Below the pieces are notes generated by a model. That model was not told where the DNA came from, did not search any database, and worked only from the letters and a program-made list of their open reading frames with translations. Position numbers and translations under genes: made by a program. This document shows positions 26,178 through 34,942 of a stretch of DNA of 64,000 nt, piece by piece; the first letter of the stretch is position 1; each line of letters starts with the position of its first letter. The stretch comes from Undibacterium pigrum. GTDB lineage: Bacteria; Pseudomonadota; Gammaproteobacteria; Burkholderiales; Burkholderiaceae_D. The stretch lies in the NCBI RefSeq assembly GCF_003201815.1, contig NZ_QJKB01000002.1, forward strand, positions 1 to 64,000, given 5' to 3'.

Positions 26178-26777
26178 TCAGGCTTTTCTGGCATCGATTT
26201 TCTCTCCCAGCAACTGCCGTTTCAGGCCTTCCTGCGCAGTATTCTCTCCCAGCCACAACTTCAGCAAGGCATTATAAAACATGGGATCGGGCAAGGCATC
26301 CATCGTCTTTTTGCCATTAATCATGATCACCGTGCCCGTATCCGGGAGCCAGTCCACCGTTAACTTGTCGCCTTTACGAAACTCGGGTACTTTGGAAAAC
26401 ATTTCGCCCAGACGTATCATCTGATCGATAAGCTTGCTTTTTTGCTCCTTGCCGACGTTGTGCTTCATGCCCTCCATGAAGTTTTGGCCAAATTTTTCTG
26501 CGCTGATATCGCGCAGCATGACTATTTGCATGCGTTTTGCTGTCGTCAGGCCCAGCACATCTGCTGCCTGGCTTTTTTTCTCGCTCAGATACAGGGCGGC
26601 GACAAAAACCTGGAAAATTGCCTTGGACCGCACGCCCGCACCATTTAACAACAAGTCCTGATTATCCAGGCGAATTTTATCTTCCAGCACTATTCCGCCG
26701 ACCTCAGCAGCTCTGGCAGCAGATATCCCCAGGCTATGCATCAAGGCGATGAGCATTACATACAAAATTTTCTTCAT
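26178..26777 (-). CDS. Chalcone isomerase-like periplasmic protein
   Basis: A 199-residue exported protein with a signal peptide (residues 1-23, cleavage after ARA). The mature part matches the bacterial chalcone-isomerase-like domain (PF16036): VLEDKIRLDNQDLLLNGAGVRSKAIFQVFVAALYL, then MQIVMLRDISAEKFGQNFMEGM and GTVIMINGK. Bacterial members have the fold of plant chalcone isomerase; some bind haem or fatty acids, and enzymatic activity is doubtful. GGAG lies eight bases before the ATG. The promoter is overlapped by a 34-bp perfect palindrome (26802-26835), so expression is probably controlled by a dimeric DNA-binding protein. Confidence 0.85.
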   Translation of the reverse strand: MKKILYVMLIALMHSLGISAARAAEVGGIVLEDKIRLDNQDLLLNGAGVRSKAIFQVFVAALYLSEKKSQAADVLGLTTAKRMQIVMLRDISAEKFGQNFMEGMKHNVGKEQKSKLIDQMIRLGEMFSKVPEFRKGDKLTVDWLPDTGTVIMINGKKTMDALPDPMFYNALLKLWLGENTAQEGLKRQLLGEKIDARKA

Positions 26778-26801
26778 GACGGCTACTCCAGGTAAACAAC
26801 A

Positions 26802-26835
26802 GGCGAACTCAATACACTAGTGTATTGAGTTCGCC
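26802..26835. promoter_or_regulatory. 34-bp perfect palindrome in the promoter of the chalcone-isomerase-like gene
   Basis: The left half (26802-26818, starting GGCGAACTC) is the exact reverse complement of the right half (26819-26835), with no spacer. The core is CAATACACTAGTGTATTG. On the minus strand TTGACA (26837-26842) and TAGTGT (26814-26819), 17 bases apart, form a plausible promoter, so the palindrome fills the spacer and -10. This is the geometry of a repressor operator. It could also fold as an RNA hairpin in the 5' leader. Confidence 0.7.
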
Positions 26836-26866
26836 TTGTCAAATACCAGGAAGAAAAGCAGGAACG

Positions 26867-26896
26867 AAAAAAAACAGGGGCTTATGCCCCTGTTTT
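26867..26896 (-). terminator. Rho-independent terminator of the TonB-dependent receptor gene
   Basis: CAGGGGC (26875-26881) and GCCCCTG (26886-26892) with a TTAT loop; on the minus strand the stem is followed by eight T. It lies 30 bases past the receptor stop. Confidence 0.9.
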
Positions 26897-26922
26897 CTTG
26901 TATTGCTTAATCTTGAATCAGA

Positions 26923-29805
26923 TTATTTGAATACATAACCCAGGTTCAGACGGAATGCACGGCCATAAGCATTGTGCAGGCTGTCGTTGTAACCACTGGT
27001 TGTGTAGCTGGAGCTAGGATCGTATGGTGCTTTGGAATCCAGAGCATTCAAAACGCGAACACCGATAGTCAGGTCTTTGAAACCTTTGTAGGTGTAGCCC
27101 AGATCAACTGTAGTCCAGCTGGAAACTGCGCAATCAGGTACATAAGTCAGGTACTTGGCAACACCACCCAGGGATGTTGCTGTTGCTGGCTGGCCGGAAC
27201 CGTAGTGGCAATAAGACACTGGGTAAGTTTCTCCAGCATTGGTGTAACGCATCAGGGATACGCCGCCAACAAAGTTGATTGCACCGTTGACTGTATGCGC
27301 TTCTTTAGTCCAGGAAGAAGACAAAGTTGCACGCAGACGTGGAATGTCGCCAACGCTGGTGGAGAAGTTGGAAATACCACCACGTGTACCAACCAGGTTA
27401 GTTTCTGGATCACCCGGTTTTTCTGCACGACGGTATTCTATCGTGTAGGAAGTGCGGAAACGTGTATCCAGTTTACCGTTTTCAGCCAGGTTATTGCGCA
27501 TTGCCATTTCTACGTCAACGCCACTCACAACCGTACTACCCTGGTTGATGTAGTTACGCAGCAAAGAAATCAACGGGCCGGAGTTAGGAACAACATTACC
27601 ATTTTTGTCTTTGACAAAGTTGGCAGGGTTAGTGTCACGAACTACGGTACCTGGATAAGCATCCGGGTTGTTCAGGATCAGCGTGGAAGACAGGGCTGCA
27701 ACTTCATCTTCCTTGCGGATGTTGTAGTAGTCAACCAGGATGTCGAAATCACGTGTAGGTGACAAGACCATGCCCAGAGAGAAGCTGCGTGAAGTTTCTG
27801 GCTTCAGATTAGGATTTTGACGGATCAAGGTCGAAATACTTCTGGAGCAATCTGTACTATCGCCGCCGGTCAGAGGCACTTTACCGTCAGGGCAGCGGAT
27901 TGGATCAGCCAGGCCATTCAGGAAAGTCTGTGTACCGCCTGCAGTAACCTGTACCAGTGCTGGTGCGCGGAAACCTTGTGCATAAGTGGAGCGGAAAGCC
28001 AGTGCATCATTGACTGTCCATTTAGCGCCGACTTTTGGTACGAAATTGGTTTTGAAGCTAGGATATTTATCCACACGGCCAGCAAAATCCATTTCAAAGT
28101 TTTTCAGGAACGGTGTACGCACTTCAACGAAAGCGGAAGTAACGTTACGTTGACCCTGGATGAACTGGTTAGCCAGACCCAGAATCTGACCGGAGCTGGT
28201 CAAGTTGTCTGGTGTCAAAGTCATTTTTTCCTGACGGAATTCAACACCGGAGGCAAAACCGATAGCGCCACCTGGCAAGCTGCCGAATTCTGTGCTGGCT
28301 TTGAAATCAGCCTGAGCGATTTCAGCAACACCAACGCTCTTCAGTTGACGGCTCAGGTTAGGCTGTTTGGCAACATCTGCCAGGGACATGTTCTGAGTAA
28401 TCAGCTTTTGAACTTCAGGCAACAACAGGAAGCCATTGGAAATGTCTGTACGCTCGGAACGGTTCCACAATACGCCAGTTTCCCAATCCCAGCTCTTGAA
28501 ACTGCCTTTCAGGCCAGATGCAAAGCGCAGGGACTCATTGGAAGTATTGGTGCCACCAGCAACATTTTCAAAACGGTACACAACCGCTGCGCGGCTGGTA
28601 GGGAATGGATTGTCAGGGTGACCTACAGGCAGGATAGCCTGGAATGGTGTACCCGCGCCAGACAGGGCAAATGCTGTGGATGGCGTGCGGCCATCGATAG
28701 TACGGGAACCACCAGTGTAGTCACGGTCTGTCTTGGTATAGGCTACTTCAGCAAAAGCAGACAACGTGTCATTGATCTGATAGATGCCGCGTGACATGGC
28801 GCTAAAGTCCTGGCCTGCGCCTTGTACTTCAGCAAAATCATCCAGATTGTAGTTACAGAACTGACGACCATACAATGCGCTGGTAGTAGCGATATTGTAT
28901 TGTGCGCCACCAGTGATCAGGCGGGATGGATCGCAATTGGTGCGGTTAACCACGTTGGCATCATTGGCAGTAAAGAAGGTATTGCTGCCTGGTGTACGTT
29001 CACGGTAAAAGAAAGGCTGGTTACTGGCGAAGCTGGAATAAGGCGACAGACGGTTATTGAGCGTGCTGTACAGATCTTTTTCTACGTCGTTGGCATCTTT
29101 GATGGAAACACGGTCACGCTTGGAGAGTTCTGCACTTACTGTGACGTTGTAGCCATCTTGTGCATAGTTACCAAAACCGGCAAAACCACTGATGCTTTTT
29201 TTCTTGAACTGATTGTTATCATTCGCACCGATGCTGGCGTTCATTTGCACGCCCTGGTAATCGCTCTTGGTGATGAAGTTGATAACACCGGCGATAGCAT
29301 CAGAGCCGTACACGGCAGATGCACCATCCTTGAATATCTCTACGCGTTCCAGCATGGACAAAGGAATGCTGTTGATATCGTACAGTGTGGATTGACCCTG
29401 ATTTGGATTGGCGTAAGCCGATGGCGTCATGCGACGGCCATTCAACAAGATCAAGGTAGAGCTGGAGCCCAGGCCACGCAGGGAAGCTGTTGCTACACCA
29501 CGGGAGAAACCGCCATCGACTGCATCGAATGCGCCGCCACTGCCGAGAGCAGGGATAGTGCGCAGCAATTCAGCAACCGTGGTCGCACCACTTTGGCTGA
29601 TATCTTTTGCCGACAGAGTCTGGATAGGAGAAGTACCTTCTTTATCAATACGCTTGATGTGGGAACCAGTCACTTCAATTTTTTGAATTTTTTCTGCCGG
29701 GTCAGCCTTGACTGTCTGCGCTTGTGCGCTGATCAGCATACCGCCAGACAACATAGCCAGTGCCAGCTTGACAGCGTAGGCACATTTCTTCTCTTGATAA
29801 AACAT
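26923..29805 (-). CDS. TonB-dependent outer-membrane receptor
   Basis: A 960-residue outer-membrane transporter. The signal peptide (residues 1-29, ends AQA) is followed by a TonB-box-like segment (IQKIEVTGSHIKR), the plug domain (about 50-170: GATTVAELLRTIPALGSGG, ASLRGLGSSSTLILLNGRRM, VEIFKDGASAVYGSDAIAGVINFIT) and a 22-strand barrel ending in aromatic NLGYVFK. The plug type (GTSPIQTLSAKDI, LNGRRM) is that of large receptors for peptides, carbohydrates or plant-derived molecules, not classic siderophore receptors. The substrate is unknown. A LysR regulator is divergent with a shared 275-base region, which suggests substrate-linked control. No TonB/ExbBD genes are adjacent. Confidence 0.93.
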   Translation of the reverse strand: MFYQEKKCAYAVKLALAMLSGGMLISAQAQTVKADPAEKIQKIEVTGSHIKRIDKEGTSPIQTLSAKDISQSGATTVAELLRTIPALGSGGAFDAVDGGFSRGVATASLRGLGSSSTLILLNGRRMTPSAYANPNQGQSTLYDINSIPLSMLERVEIFKDGASAVYGSDAIAGVINFITKSDYQGVQMNASIGANDNNQFKKKSISGFAGFGNYAQDGYNVTVSAELSKRDRVSIKDANDVEKDLYSTLNNRLSPYSSFASNQPFFYRERTPGSNTFFTANDANVVNRTNCDPSRLITGGAQYNIATTSALYGRQFCNYNLDDFAEVQGAGQDFSAMSRGIYQINDTLSAFAEVAYTKTDRDYTGGSRTIDGRTPSTAFALSGAGTPFQAILPVGHPDNPFPTSRAAVVYRFENVAGGTNTSNESLRFASGLKGSFKSWDWETGVLWNRSERTDISNGFLLLPEVQKLITQNMSLADVAKQPNLSRQLKSVGVAEIAQADFKASTEFGSLPGGAIGFASGVEFRQEKMTLTPDNLTSSGQILGLANQFIQGQRNVTSAFVEVRTPFLKNFEMDFAGRVDKYPSFKTNFVPKVGAKWTVNDALAFRSTYAQGFRAPALVQVTAGGTQTFLNGLADPIRCPDGKVPLTGGDSTDCSRSISTLIRQNPNLKPETSRSFSLGMVLSPTRDFDILVDYYNIRKEDEVAALSSTLILNNPDAYPGTVVRDTNPANFVKDKNGNVVPNSGPLISLLRNYINQGSTVVSGVDVEMAMRNNLAENGKLDTRFRTSYTIEYRRAEKPGDPETNLVGTRGGISNFSTSVGDIPRLRATLSSSWTKEAHTVNGAINFVGGVSLMRYTNAGETYPVSYCHYGSGQPATATSLGGVAKYLTYVPDCAVSSWTTVDLGYTYKGFKDLTIGVRVLNALDSKAPYDPSSSYTTSGYNDSLHNAYGRAFRLNLGYVFK

Positions 29806-29991
29806 CCAGAATCTCCTTGGTGAATCATGAACAGGTTCAAACCGCTAACACCGCAATACGGCACAGTTCCTGTGAACTGAGTTGCCATATCGCTGTCGAA
29901 CCAAAGTGCTGCGTAACAAGTTGCCTACCGTTCAGCCCAGAAAAACCATGAAAAATTGCTACATATCACAGACAAATCAAGACCGACGAAT

Positions 29992-30011
29992 TGATACAAT
30001 TTGTTGCATCA
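29992..30011. promoter_or_regulatory. LysR-type operator candidate
   Basis: TGATACAA (29992-29999) and TTGCATCA (30004-30011) form an inverted repeat with one mismatch and a 4-base spacer, 70 bases upstream of the LysR gene and within the region shared with the receptor gene. Confidence 0.4.
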
Positions 30012-30080
30012 CTGTATGATCCCATTACAATTTCATTACCGTCCAATGAGAAATTAAGGAAAAAGTATATAATTATCGTT

Positions 30081-31040
30081 ATGATTGATACCTTACCCAT
30101 AGAAAAGTATTTCGCCCGACAACTCAAGATCAAGCACCTGCGCTTACTCGTAGAACTGGCTGACAAGCAGACAGTTGCTCAGGTTGCGGCCACCTTGCAT
30201 GTCAGCCAGCCAGCCGTTTCCAAGATGCTTGGAGAAATGGAGGAAGGGATAGGTGTCAAGTTATTTGAACGTGCTGGACGTGGTATAAAACCAACACCTT
30301 CTGGTGAATGCCTGATACGGCATGCCCGCGAAGTATTATTTAATTTACAAAAAGCCCATCAGGAAATGCGTTCTCTTGCCACTGGTACAGTCGGCAAGGT
30401 GACTGTCGGCATCCTGAGCGTGGTGTCCACTACCATTATTCCCAAGGCAGTCAAGATACTTAAGGCTAGCTGGCCCAATGTGACCTTGTGCATCATGGAT
30501 GGCACGGTAGACCAGCTATTGCAGGAATTACGCGAAGGCAAGATAGACCTCATCATAGGCCGGGTGTTTTCAGAACGTGCGGCCGAACATTTACAGGAAG
30601 AAGTCTTGTATGACGACCCTCTGGTCATCGTTACGTCCAGCAAGAACCCGCTGGCGCGCCGCGATAACCTGACCTGGATGGATTTGAACAACCTGCCCTG
30701 GATTTTGTCGGTAGAAGAATCACCAACCCACCAGCGCATGATCAATCTGCTGGCCAAGAACGGCTTGAACAAACCCACAGATGTCATTGAGTCGGTCTCA
30801 AGGTCAGTCAACGTGCCCTTGCTGATGGAACCTCCGCGCCTGGGCTTGTTGTCATTGTCGGCTGCCCGTCAGCTGGTAGCTGAAGGTGTCCTGCAAATCC
30901 TGCCTTTGAACCTGGGCCACCTGCCCAGCCCGGTAGGCATGATCTGGACCAAGACCCGGCCTTTGTCCCACGCTGCATTGACCTTCCAGGATTGCATACG
31001 ACAGGCATCGCAGTCATACAAGAACATGCTGATCAGCTAA
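30081..31040 (+). CDS. LysR-type transcriptional regulator
   Basis: A 319-residue LysR regulator: wHTH in residues 11-70 (LKIKHLRLLVELADKQTVAQVAATLHVSQPAVSKMLGEME) and effector domain from about 95 to 305 (GKVTVGILSVVSTTIIPKAV). It is of the GbpR/CbpR-like type that controls sugar or aromatic uptake genes, judged only from its 'HLRLLVELA' start. The ATG at 30081 is chosen because it gives the usual lead before the HTH; the 30 extra codons to TTG 29991 have no LysR character. A TATAAT ends only seven bases before this ATG, so the transcript may be nearly leaderless or the promoter may lie higher. Divergent from the TonB-dependent receptor, its likely target. Confidence 0.88.
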   Translation: MIDTLPIEKYFARQLKIKHLRLLVELADKQTVAQVAATLHVSQPAVSKMLGEMEEGIGVKLFERAGRGIKPTPSGECLIRHAREVLFNLQKAHQEMRSLATGTVGKVTVGILSVVSTTIIPKAVKILKASWPNVTLCIMDGTVDQLLQELREGKIDLIIGRVFSERAAEHLQEEVLYDDPLVIVTSSKNPLARRDNLTWMDLNNLPWILSVEESPTHQRMINLLAKNGLNKPTDVIESVSRSVNVPLLMEPPRLGLLSLSAARQLVAEGVLQILPLNLGHLPSPVGMIWTKTRPLSHAALTFQDCIRQASQSYKNMLIS

Positions 31041-31144
31041 TAAGCTGATTAGCTGACTGTCTGAGCAGCTTACAGTGAAATTTGCCAGGCATGAACATGC
31101 TTGGCTGATTTACAATATGCCCAGTTTCTTCGCCTGGACAGTCA

Positions 31145-32164
31145 ATGCAAACAGAACACTTATCGTATGGTTCAGATCAGTCAGGACTGATTTGTGGATA
31201 TGTCTTTGCACCGGAGCAGCCCGGCAAAACCCTGTACACCAAGGAAGCCATAGAGTGGCTGCAGTCCAGGCAGCATGTCAGTGACGATACTTTCATCTGG
31301 CTGCATTTCAATTTATCCAATGTCGCTGCAGAGAAATGGCTGCATGAACATGCCGCCCTGCCCGAAGAATTTTTTGAAACCCTGCATGAAGGCTCACGCT
31401 CCACCCGCATTGAACATGCCGACCACAGTCTGATCGCCGTGGTCAATGATGTCTTGCACGACTTTGCCTTTGAAGCCTCGGATATTGCCACCTTATGGCT
31501 CAATGTCGGCAGCAATGTCATGATCAGTGCGCGGCGCAAACCCCTGAAGTCGGTAGACAGGCTGCGCAATGCCGTCAACCAGGGTGAGCACTTCAGTTCA
31601 CCGACAGAATTACTGACCCATTTATTGCGCGACCAGGCCGATGTGCTGATAGGCATAGTGCGCAATATCATCAAGAAAATCGACGATATCGAAGACCATT
31701 TGCTGGCAGATCGTCTTAATCATAAACGGGCCAACCTGGGTGAGTTACGCCGTGTCCTGGTGCGCCTGCAAAGATTGCTGGCACCTGAACCTGCCGCCCT
31801 GTTTCGCCTGCTGCAAAGACCACCGGTATGGGTGGCTGAGCGCGATGTCCAGGAACTGCGCCAGTCGACTGAAGAATTTGCCGTGGTCCTGAGTGACATG
31901 GCATCACTGCAAGAACGCATCAAGCTCTTGCAGGAAGAAATTGCCGCCAGCGTCAATGAACAAAACAACCGCTCCCTGTTCGTGCTGACCATCGTGACGG
32001 TGCTGGCGCTGCCCATTAACATCATCGCCGGTTTGCTGGGCATGAATGTAGGTGGTATCCCGCTGGCCCAGCATGAAGATGGGTTCTGGATCGTGGTAGC
32101 CATCGTCGCCACCTTTACCGTCATTGCGGGCTGGCTGGCATTCAGAAAAAACCGTAAGGATTAA
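31145..32164 (+). CDS. zntB: CorA-family metal transporter, ZntB-like
   Basis: A 339-residue inner-membrane transporter of the CorA superfamily. A large N-terminal cytoplasmic domain and long stalk helix (residues 1-275) lead to two C-terminal membrane helices with the signature GMN inside LLGMNVGGIP. The sequence TRIEHADHSLIAVVNDV and the GGIP after GMN fit ZntB better than Mg2+-importing CorA. ZntB carries Zn2+ with a proton gradient in E. coli. Zinc preference is a family-level inference. The gene starts 104 bases after the LysR gene with no clear terminator between them. Confidence 0.88.
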   Translation: MQTEHLSYGSDQSGLICGYVFAPEQPGKTLYTKEAIEWLQSRQHVSDDTFIWLHFNLSNVAAEKWLHEHAALPEEFFETLHEGSRSTRIEHADHSLIAVVNDVLHDFAFEASDIATLWLNVGSNVMISARRKPLKSVDRLRNAVNQGEHFSSPTELLTHLLRDQADVLIGIVRNIIKKIDDIEDHLLADRLNHKRANLGELRRVLVRLQRLLAPEPAALFRLLQRPPVWVAERDVQELRQSTEEFAVVLSDMASLQERIKLLQEEIAASVNEQNNRSLFVLTIVTVLALPINIIAGLLGMNVGGIPLAQHEDGFWIVVAIVATFTVIAGWLAFRKNRKD

Positions 32165-32216
32165 TTAAGTCTCTCTCTTGCAGCACCCTGCCCACCCAAC
32201 TTGACAGGAATTAGCC

Positions 32217-32906
32217 ATGAGCAAACTTTCGTTCAATCAAGGATCACCACAGTTTATCCCGCTGTCGACTTACCAGTCTTACCCTGAAACTGAAATGCTG
32301 GAACGCGCGCAAAGCTTTTACCAGGATATGAAGCGGCGCAAGACCATACGCGAATTCTCGAATCGCCCGGTGCCGCGTGCAGTCATAGAAACCTGCTTGC
32401 TGACGGCGGGTACAGCGCCTTCCGGCGCGAATCATCAGCCCTGGCATTTTGCTGTTGTCACAGACACCGCACTCAAGCACAAAATACGGGTGGAAGCCGA
32501 GATAGAAGAGCGCGAGTTTTATGAGCGCCGTGCGCCCCAAGAATGGAAAGACGCACTGGCACCACTGGGCACGGATGCTGACAAGCCTTTTCTGGAAACC
32601 GCCCCTTATCTGATCGCCATCTTTGGTCAAAAGGCCACCATGATGGATGATGGCAGTGCCGTCAAAAATTACTATGTGCCTGAGTCAGTATCGATTGCCA
32701 CCGGCTTCCTGATCTCTGCCCTGCATCATGCGGGTCTGGCAACGCTGACACATACGCCCAGCCCCATGGGTTTCCTGAACCAGTTGCTGCAAAGACCGGA
32801 CAATGAAAAGCCTTATATCTTGCTGGTGGTTGGCTATCCGGCAGAGGATTGCATGGTGCCGAATATACAAAAGAAGCCACTGGACCAGATAGCCAGCTTC
32901 TTTTAA
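32217..32906 (+). CDS. Nitroreductase family flavoprotein
   Basis: A 229-residue FMN-dependent oxidoreductase. Typical motifs are [39 protein letters not shown] (FMN phosphate and ribityl contacts, residues 41-80) and the C-terminal LILLVVGYP. The long N-terminus and the [13 protein letters not shown] segment place it near the iodotyrosine deiodinase/BluB-like branch, not NfsA/NfsB. The substrate is unknown. AGGA lies seven bases before the ATG. It starts 52 bases after zntB. Confidence 0.88.
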   Translation: MSKLSFNQGSPQFIPLSTYQSYPETEMLERAQSFYQDMKRRKTIREFSNRPVPRAVIETCLLTAGTAPSGANHQPWHFAVVTDTALKHKIRVEAEIEEREFYERRAPQEWKDALAPLGTDADKPFLETAPYLIAIFGQKATMMDDGSAVKNYYVPESVSIATGFLISALHHAGLATLTHTPSPMGFLNQLLQRPDNEKPYILLVVGYPAEDCMVPNIQKKPLDQIASFF

Positions 32907-32968
32907 GCGCCCTGGCTTGCCATCAACTTAGCGCTTATCCACTTGTCATTTACTTGCTGAGGTGTCCC

Positions 32969-33433
32969 ATGCGTCGCTTTTTGTCAGTCTCATTGTCCAT
33001 GTTATTTATCGCCACCAGTTTGCTGGCCAGCCAAGCCTATGCAGCAGGTGAACATGCGGAGCTGGTCAGACAAGTCATGCAAACTGAAACTGCTTTCGCC
33101 AAAACCATGGAAGCCCGCGACCACAAGGCCTTCGCCGAATTTTTAGCTGATGAAAGCATTTTTTTCTCTGGCAAAAAGGTCTTGCATGGCAAGCAGGAAG
33201 TGGCAGCAGCGTGGAAGCGTTTTTATGAAGGGTCTGCAGCGCCATTCTCATGGACACCGGAGACCGTGGAAGTACTGGATTCCGGCAAGCTGGCCCTCAG
33301 CAGTGGGCCAGTACGCGACCCGCAAGGCAAGCTGGTCGCCACTTTCACGTCGATCTGGCGGCAAGAAAGTCCTGGCGTCTGGCGTATTATTTTCGACAAG
33401 GGCAATGATGTCTGTGACTGCGTAAAACCGTGA
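32969..33433 (+). CDS. Exported SnoaL-like (DUF4440) protein
   Basis: A 154-residue protein with a signal peptide (MRRFLSVSLSMLFIATSLLASQAYA, cleavage after AYA) and one NTF2-like/DUF4440 domain: ETAFAKTMEARDHKAFAEFLADESIFFSGKKVLHGKQEVAAAWKRFY, then WRIIFDKGND. The fold is a small cone often used for ligand binding or as an enzyme scaffold; catalytic identity cannot be told. The start is fixed by GAGG six bases before ATG 32969. A longer reading would overlap the nitroreductase gene and has no signal peptide at its front. It follows the nitroreductase stop by 62 bases and may be cotranscribed. Confidence 0.85.
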   Translation: MRRFLSVSLSMLFIATSLLASQAYAAGEHAELVRQVMQTETAFAKTMEARDHKAFAEFLADESIFFSGKKVLHGKQEVAAAWKRFYEGSAAPFSWTPETVEVLDSGKLALSSGPVRDPQGKLVATFTSIWRQESPGVWRIIFDKGNDVCDCVKP

Positions 33434-33658
33434 ATAAAACAGGAAAAACTGGCTTATATCGCAAAAAATGCGCTAATAAAGACAGAAATCGCATGTAAAT
33501 AAGACGTAAACCCCACAGTCAGCCTGAATTGTAGAGAGGCTGGTAAAAAGCTGATGTAACATGGAATCAGAGATGGCTGGTGGCCCGACGAGAACACCGT
33601 ACACTGACGCCAGCACTGCAATTTTTGCTCAAACGCCGCATTTCCGGAAACCGGTGTC

Positions 33659-34942
33659 ATGACTGACCTTCATACACAGTTTATTGAGCTGAGCCAGCTA
33701 CGCATAGGCATGTTTGTCTATCTTGACGTGGGCTGGATGGATCACCCCTTCCCGGTGTCTAATTTCAAAATCAGCAACGAAGGACAGATCGAGACCATAC
33801 GCTCGCTGGGCCTGGAACGCATACGCTATGCGCCCGACAAAAGCAGCCCTGGTCCAGATGCCAGAAAAAATGAGACCCAGGATCTGCAAGAAAACAAAGT
33901 CACCGAAAGCCCTGGCGCTTTTGCTGCCAGACAAAGACGGGAATTGCTGGCCAACCAGCAAGCCAGCCTGCAAGTCTGTGAACGGCAATTCAGCCATGCT
34001 GCACAAACCTTCAAGCAAGTCACAGAACTTGTGCATTCCCAGCCTGCCCAGGCAAAGGAATTGACAGAACAACTGATACAGGGGTTTCTCGGTGAAATCC
34101 TGGGGGAAGACGAAGCCGCAATACGTCTGCTGTCAGAAAAAGCAGGTGAAAAAACTTCGCTGCATTCCATTAATGTGACCGTCATCTCGCTCTTGCTGGG
34201 GCGGGCACTGCATCTCAGCAAGGCCGACATGCTGGACCTGGGCGTGGCCACCATGCTGCATGACATAGGCAAGATGGAATTGCCAGACCGCCTGCGCTGG
34301 CAGGATGAACATTTCAATCACGCCGAGCGCCAGCTTTACCATGAGCATGTCTTGCACAGCCTGGCAATGGCGCGCAAGATGGGTTTATCGGCCAATGTCT
34401 TGCTGGCGATTGCCCAGCATCACGAACACGCCGATGGCACGGGTTATCCCAGCCATGTGCAGGGCGATAAACTGAGCGCCATCAGCCGTATTGTCGCTCT
34501 GGTCAATCATTACGATAATCTTTGCAATCCGGCCAATCCAGCGTTTGCCGTTACGCCGCATGAAGCCCTGTCGCAGATTTTTACCCAGCACAAACCGCGT
34601 TTTCATGCCCCTACCCTGACTGCCTTCATACGCATGATGGGGATTTACCCGCCTGGCTCGGTAGTGCAATTAACCGATGAACGTTATGCCATGGTGGTGT
34701 CGGTCAATTCTGCCCGCCCAATCAAGCCCAAGGTGGTCATCCATAATTCTGCCATCCCGCGTGACGAAGCACTGGTCATCAATCTGGAGCATGAAAATAC
34801 CCTGTGCATACACCGTAGTCTGAAGCCGCTGCAATTGCCCAAGGCAGCCTATGATTATCTGTCGCCACGCAAACGTCTGTGCTATTTCTTTGAACGTGGT
34901 CTGGAGGTCGAGCAACGTACGGAAGATGGAGCCGTGGCATGA
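33659..34942 (+). CDS. HD-GYP domain protein (putative c-di-GMP phosphodiesterase)
   Basis: A 427-residue cytoplasmic protein. An N-terminal DUF3391 domain (residues 7-65, LSQLRIGMFVYLDVGWMDHPFP) precedes an HD-GYP domain with the metal-site His-Asp in MLHDIGKME (201-202), HHEHADGTGYP (GYP at 262-264) and following helices. These residues are all present, so c-di-GMP hydrolysis is expected. Residues 340-410 form an extra C-terminal beta region seen in DUF3391-HD-GYP proteins. Its TGA overlaps the ATG of the PAS-GGDEF-EAL gene by four bases (ATGA), so the products are made together. Confidence 0.93.
   Translation: MTDLHTQFIELSQLRIGMFVYLDVGWMDHPFPVSNFKISNEGQIETIRSLGLERIRYAPDKSSPGPDARKNETQDLQENKVTESPGAFAARQRRELLANQQASLQVCERQFSHAAQTFKQVTELVHSQPAQAKELTEQLIQGFLGEILGEDEAAIRLLSEKAGEKTSLHSINVTVISLLLGRALHLSKADMLDLGVATMLHDIGKMELPDRLRWQDEHFNHAERQLYHEHVLHSLAMARKMGLSANVLLAIAQHHEHADGTGYPSHVQGDKLSAISRIVALVNHYDNLCNPANPAFAVTPHEALSQIFTQHKPRFHAPTLTAFIRMMGIYPPGSVVQLTDERYAMVVSVNSARPIKPKVVIHNSAIPRDEALVINLEHENTLCIHRSLKPLQLPKAAYDYLSPRKRLCYFFERGLEVEQRTEDGAVA

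Noticed and set aside
27817..29823. Two long plus-strand frames (325 and 333 codons) opposite the TonB-dependent receptor
   Set aside because: They mirror the codon structure of the receptor gene, are rich in Cys/Ile/Thr without any domain, and lack ribosome sites.
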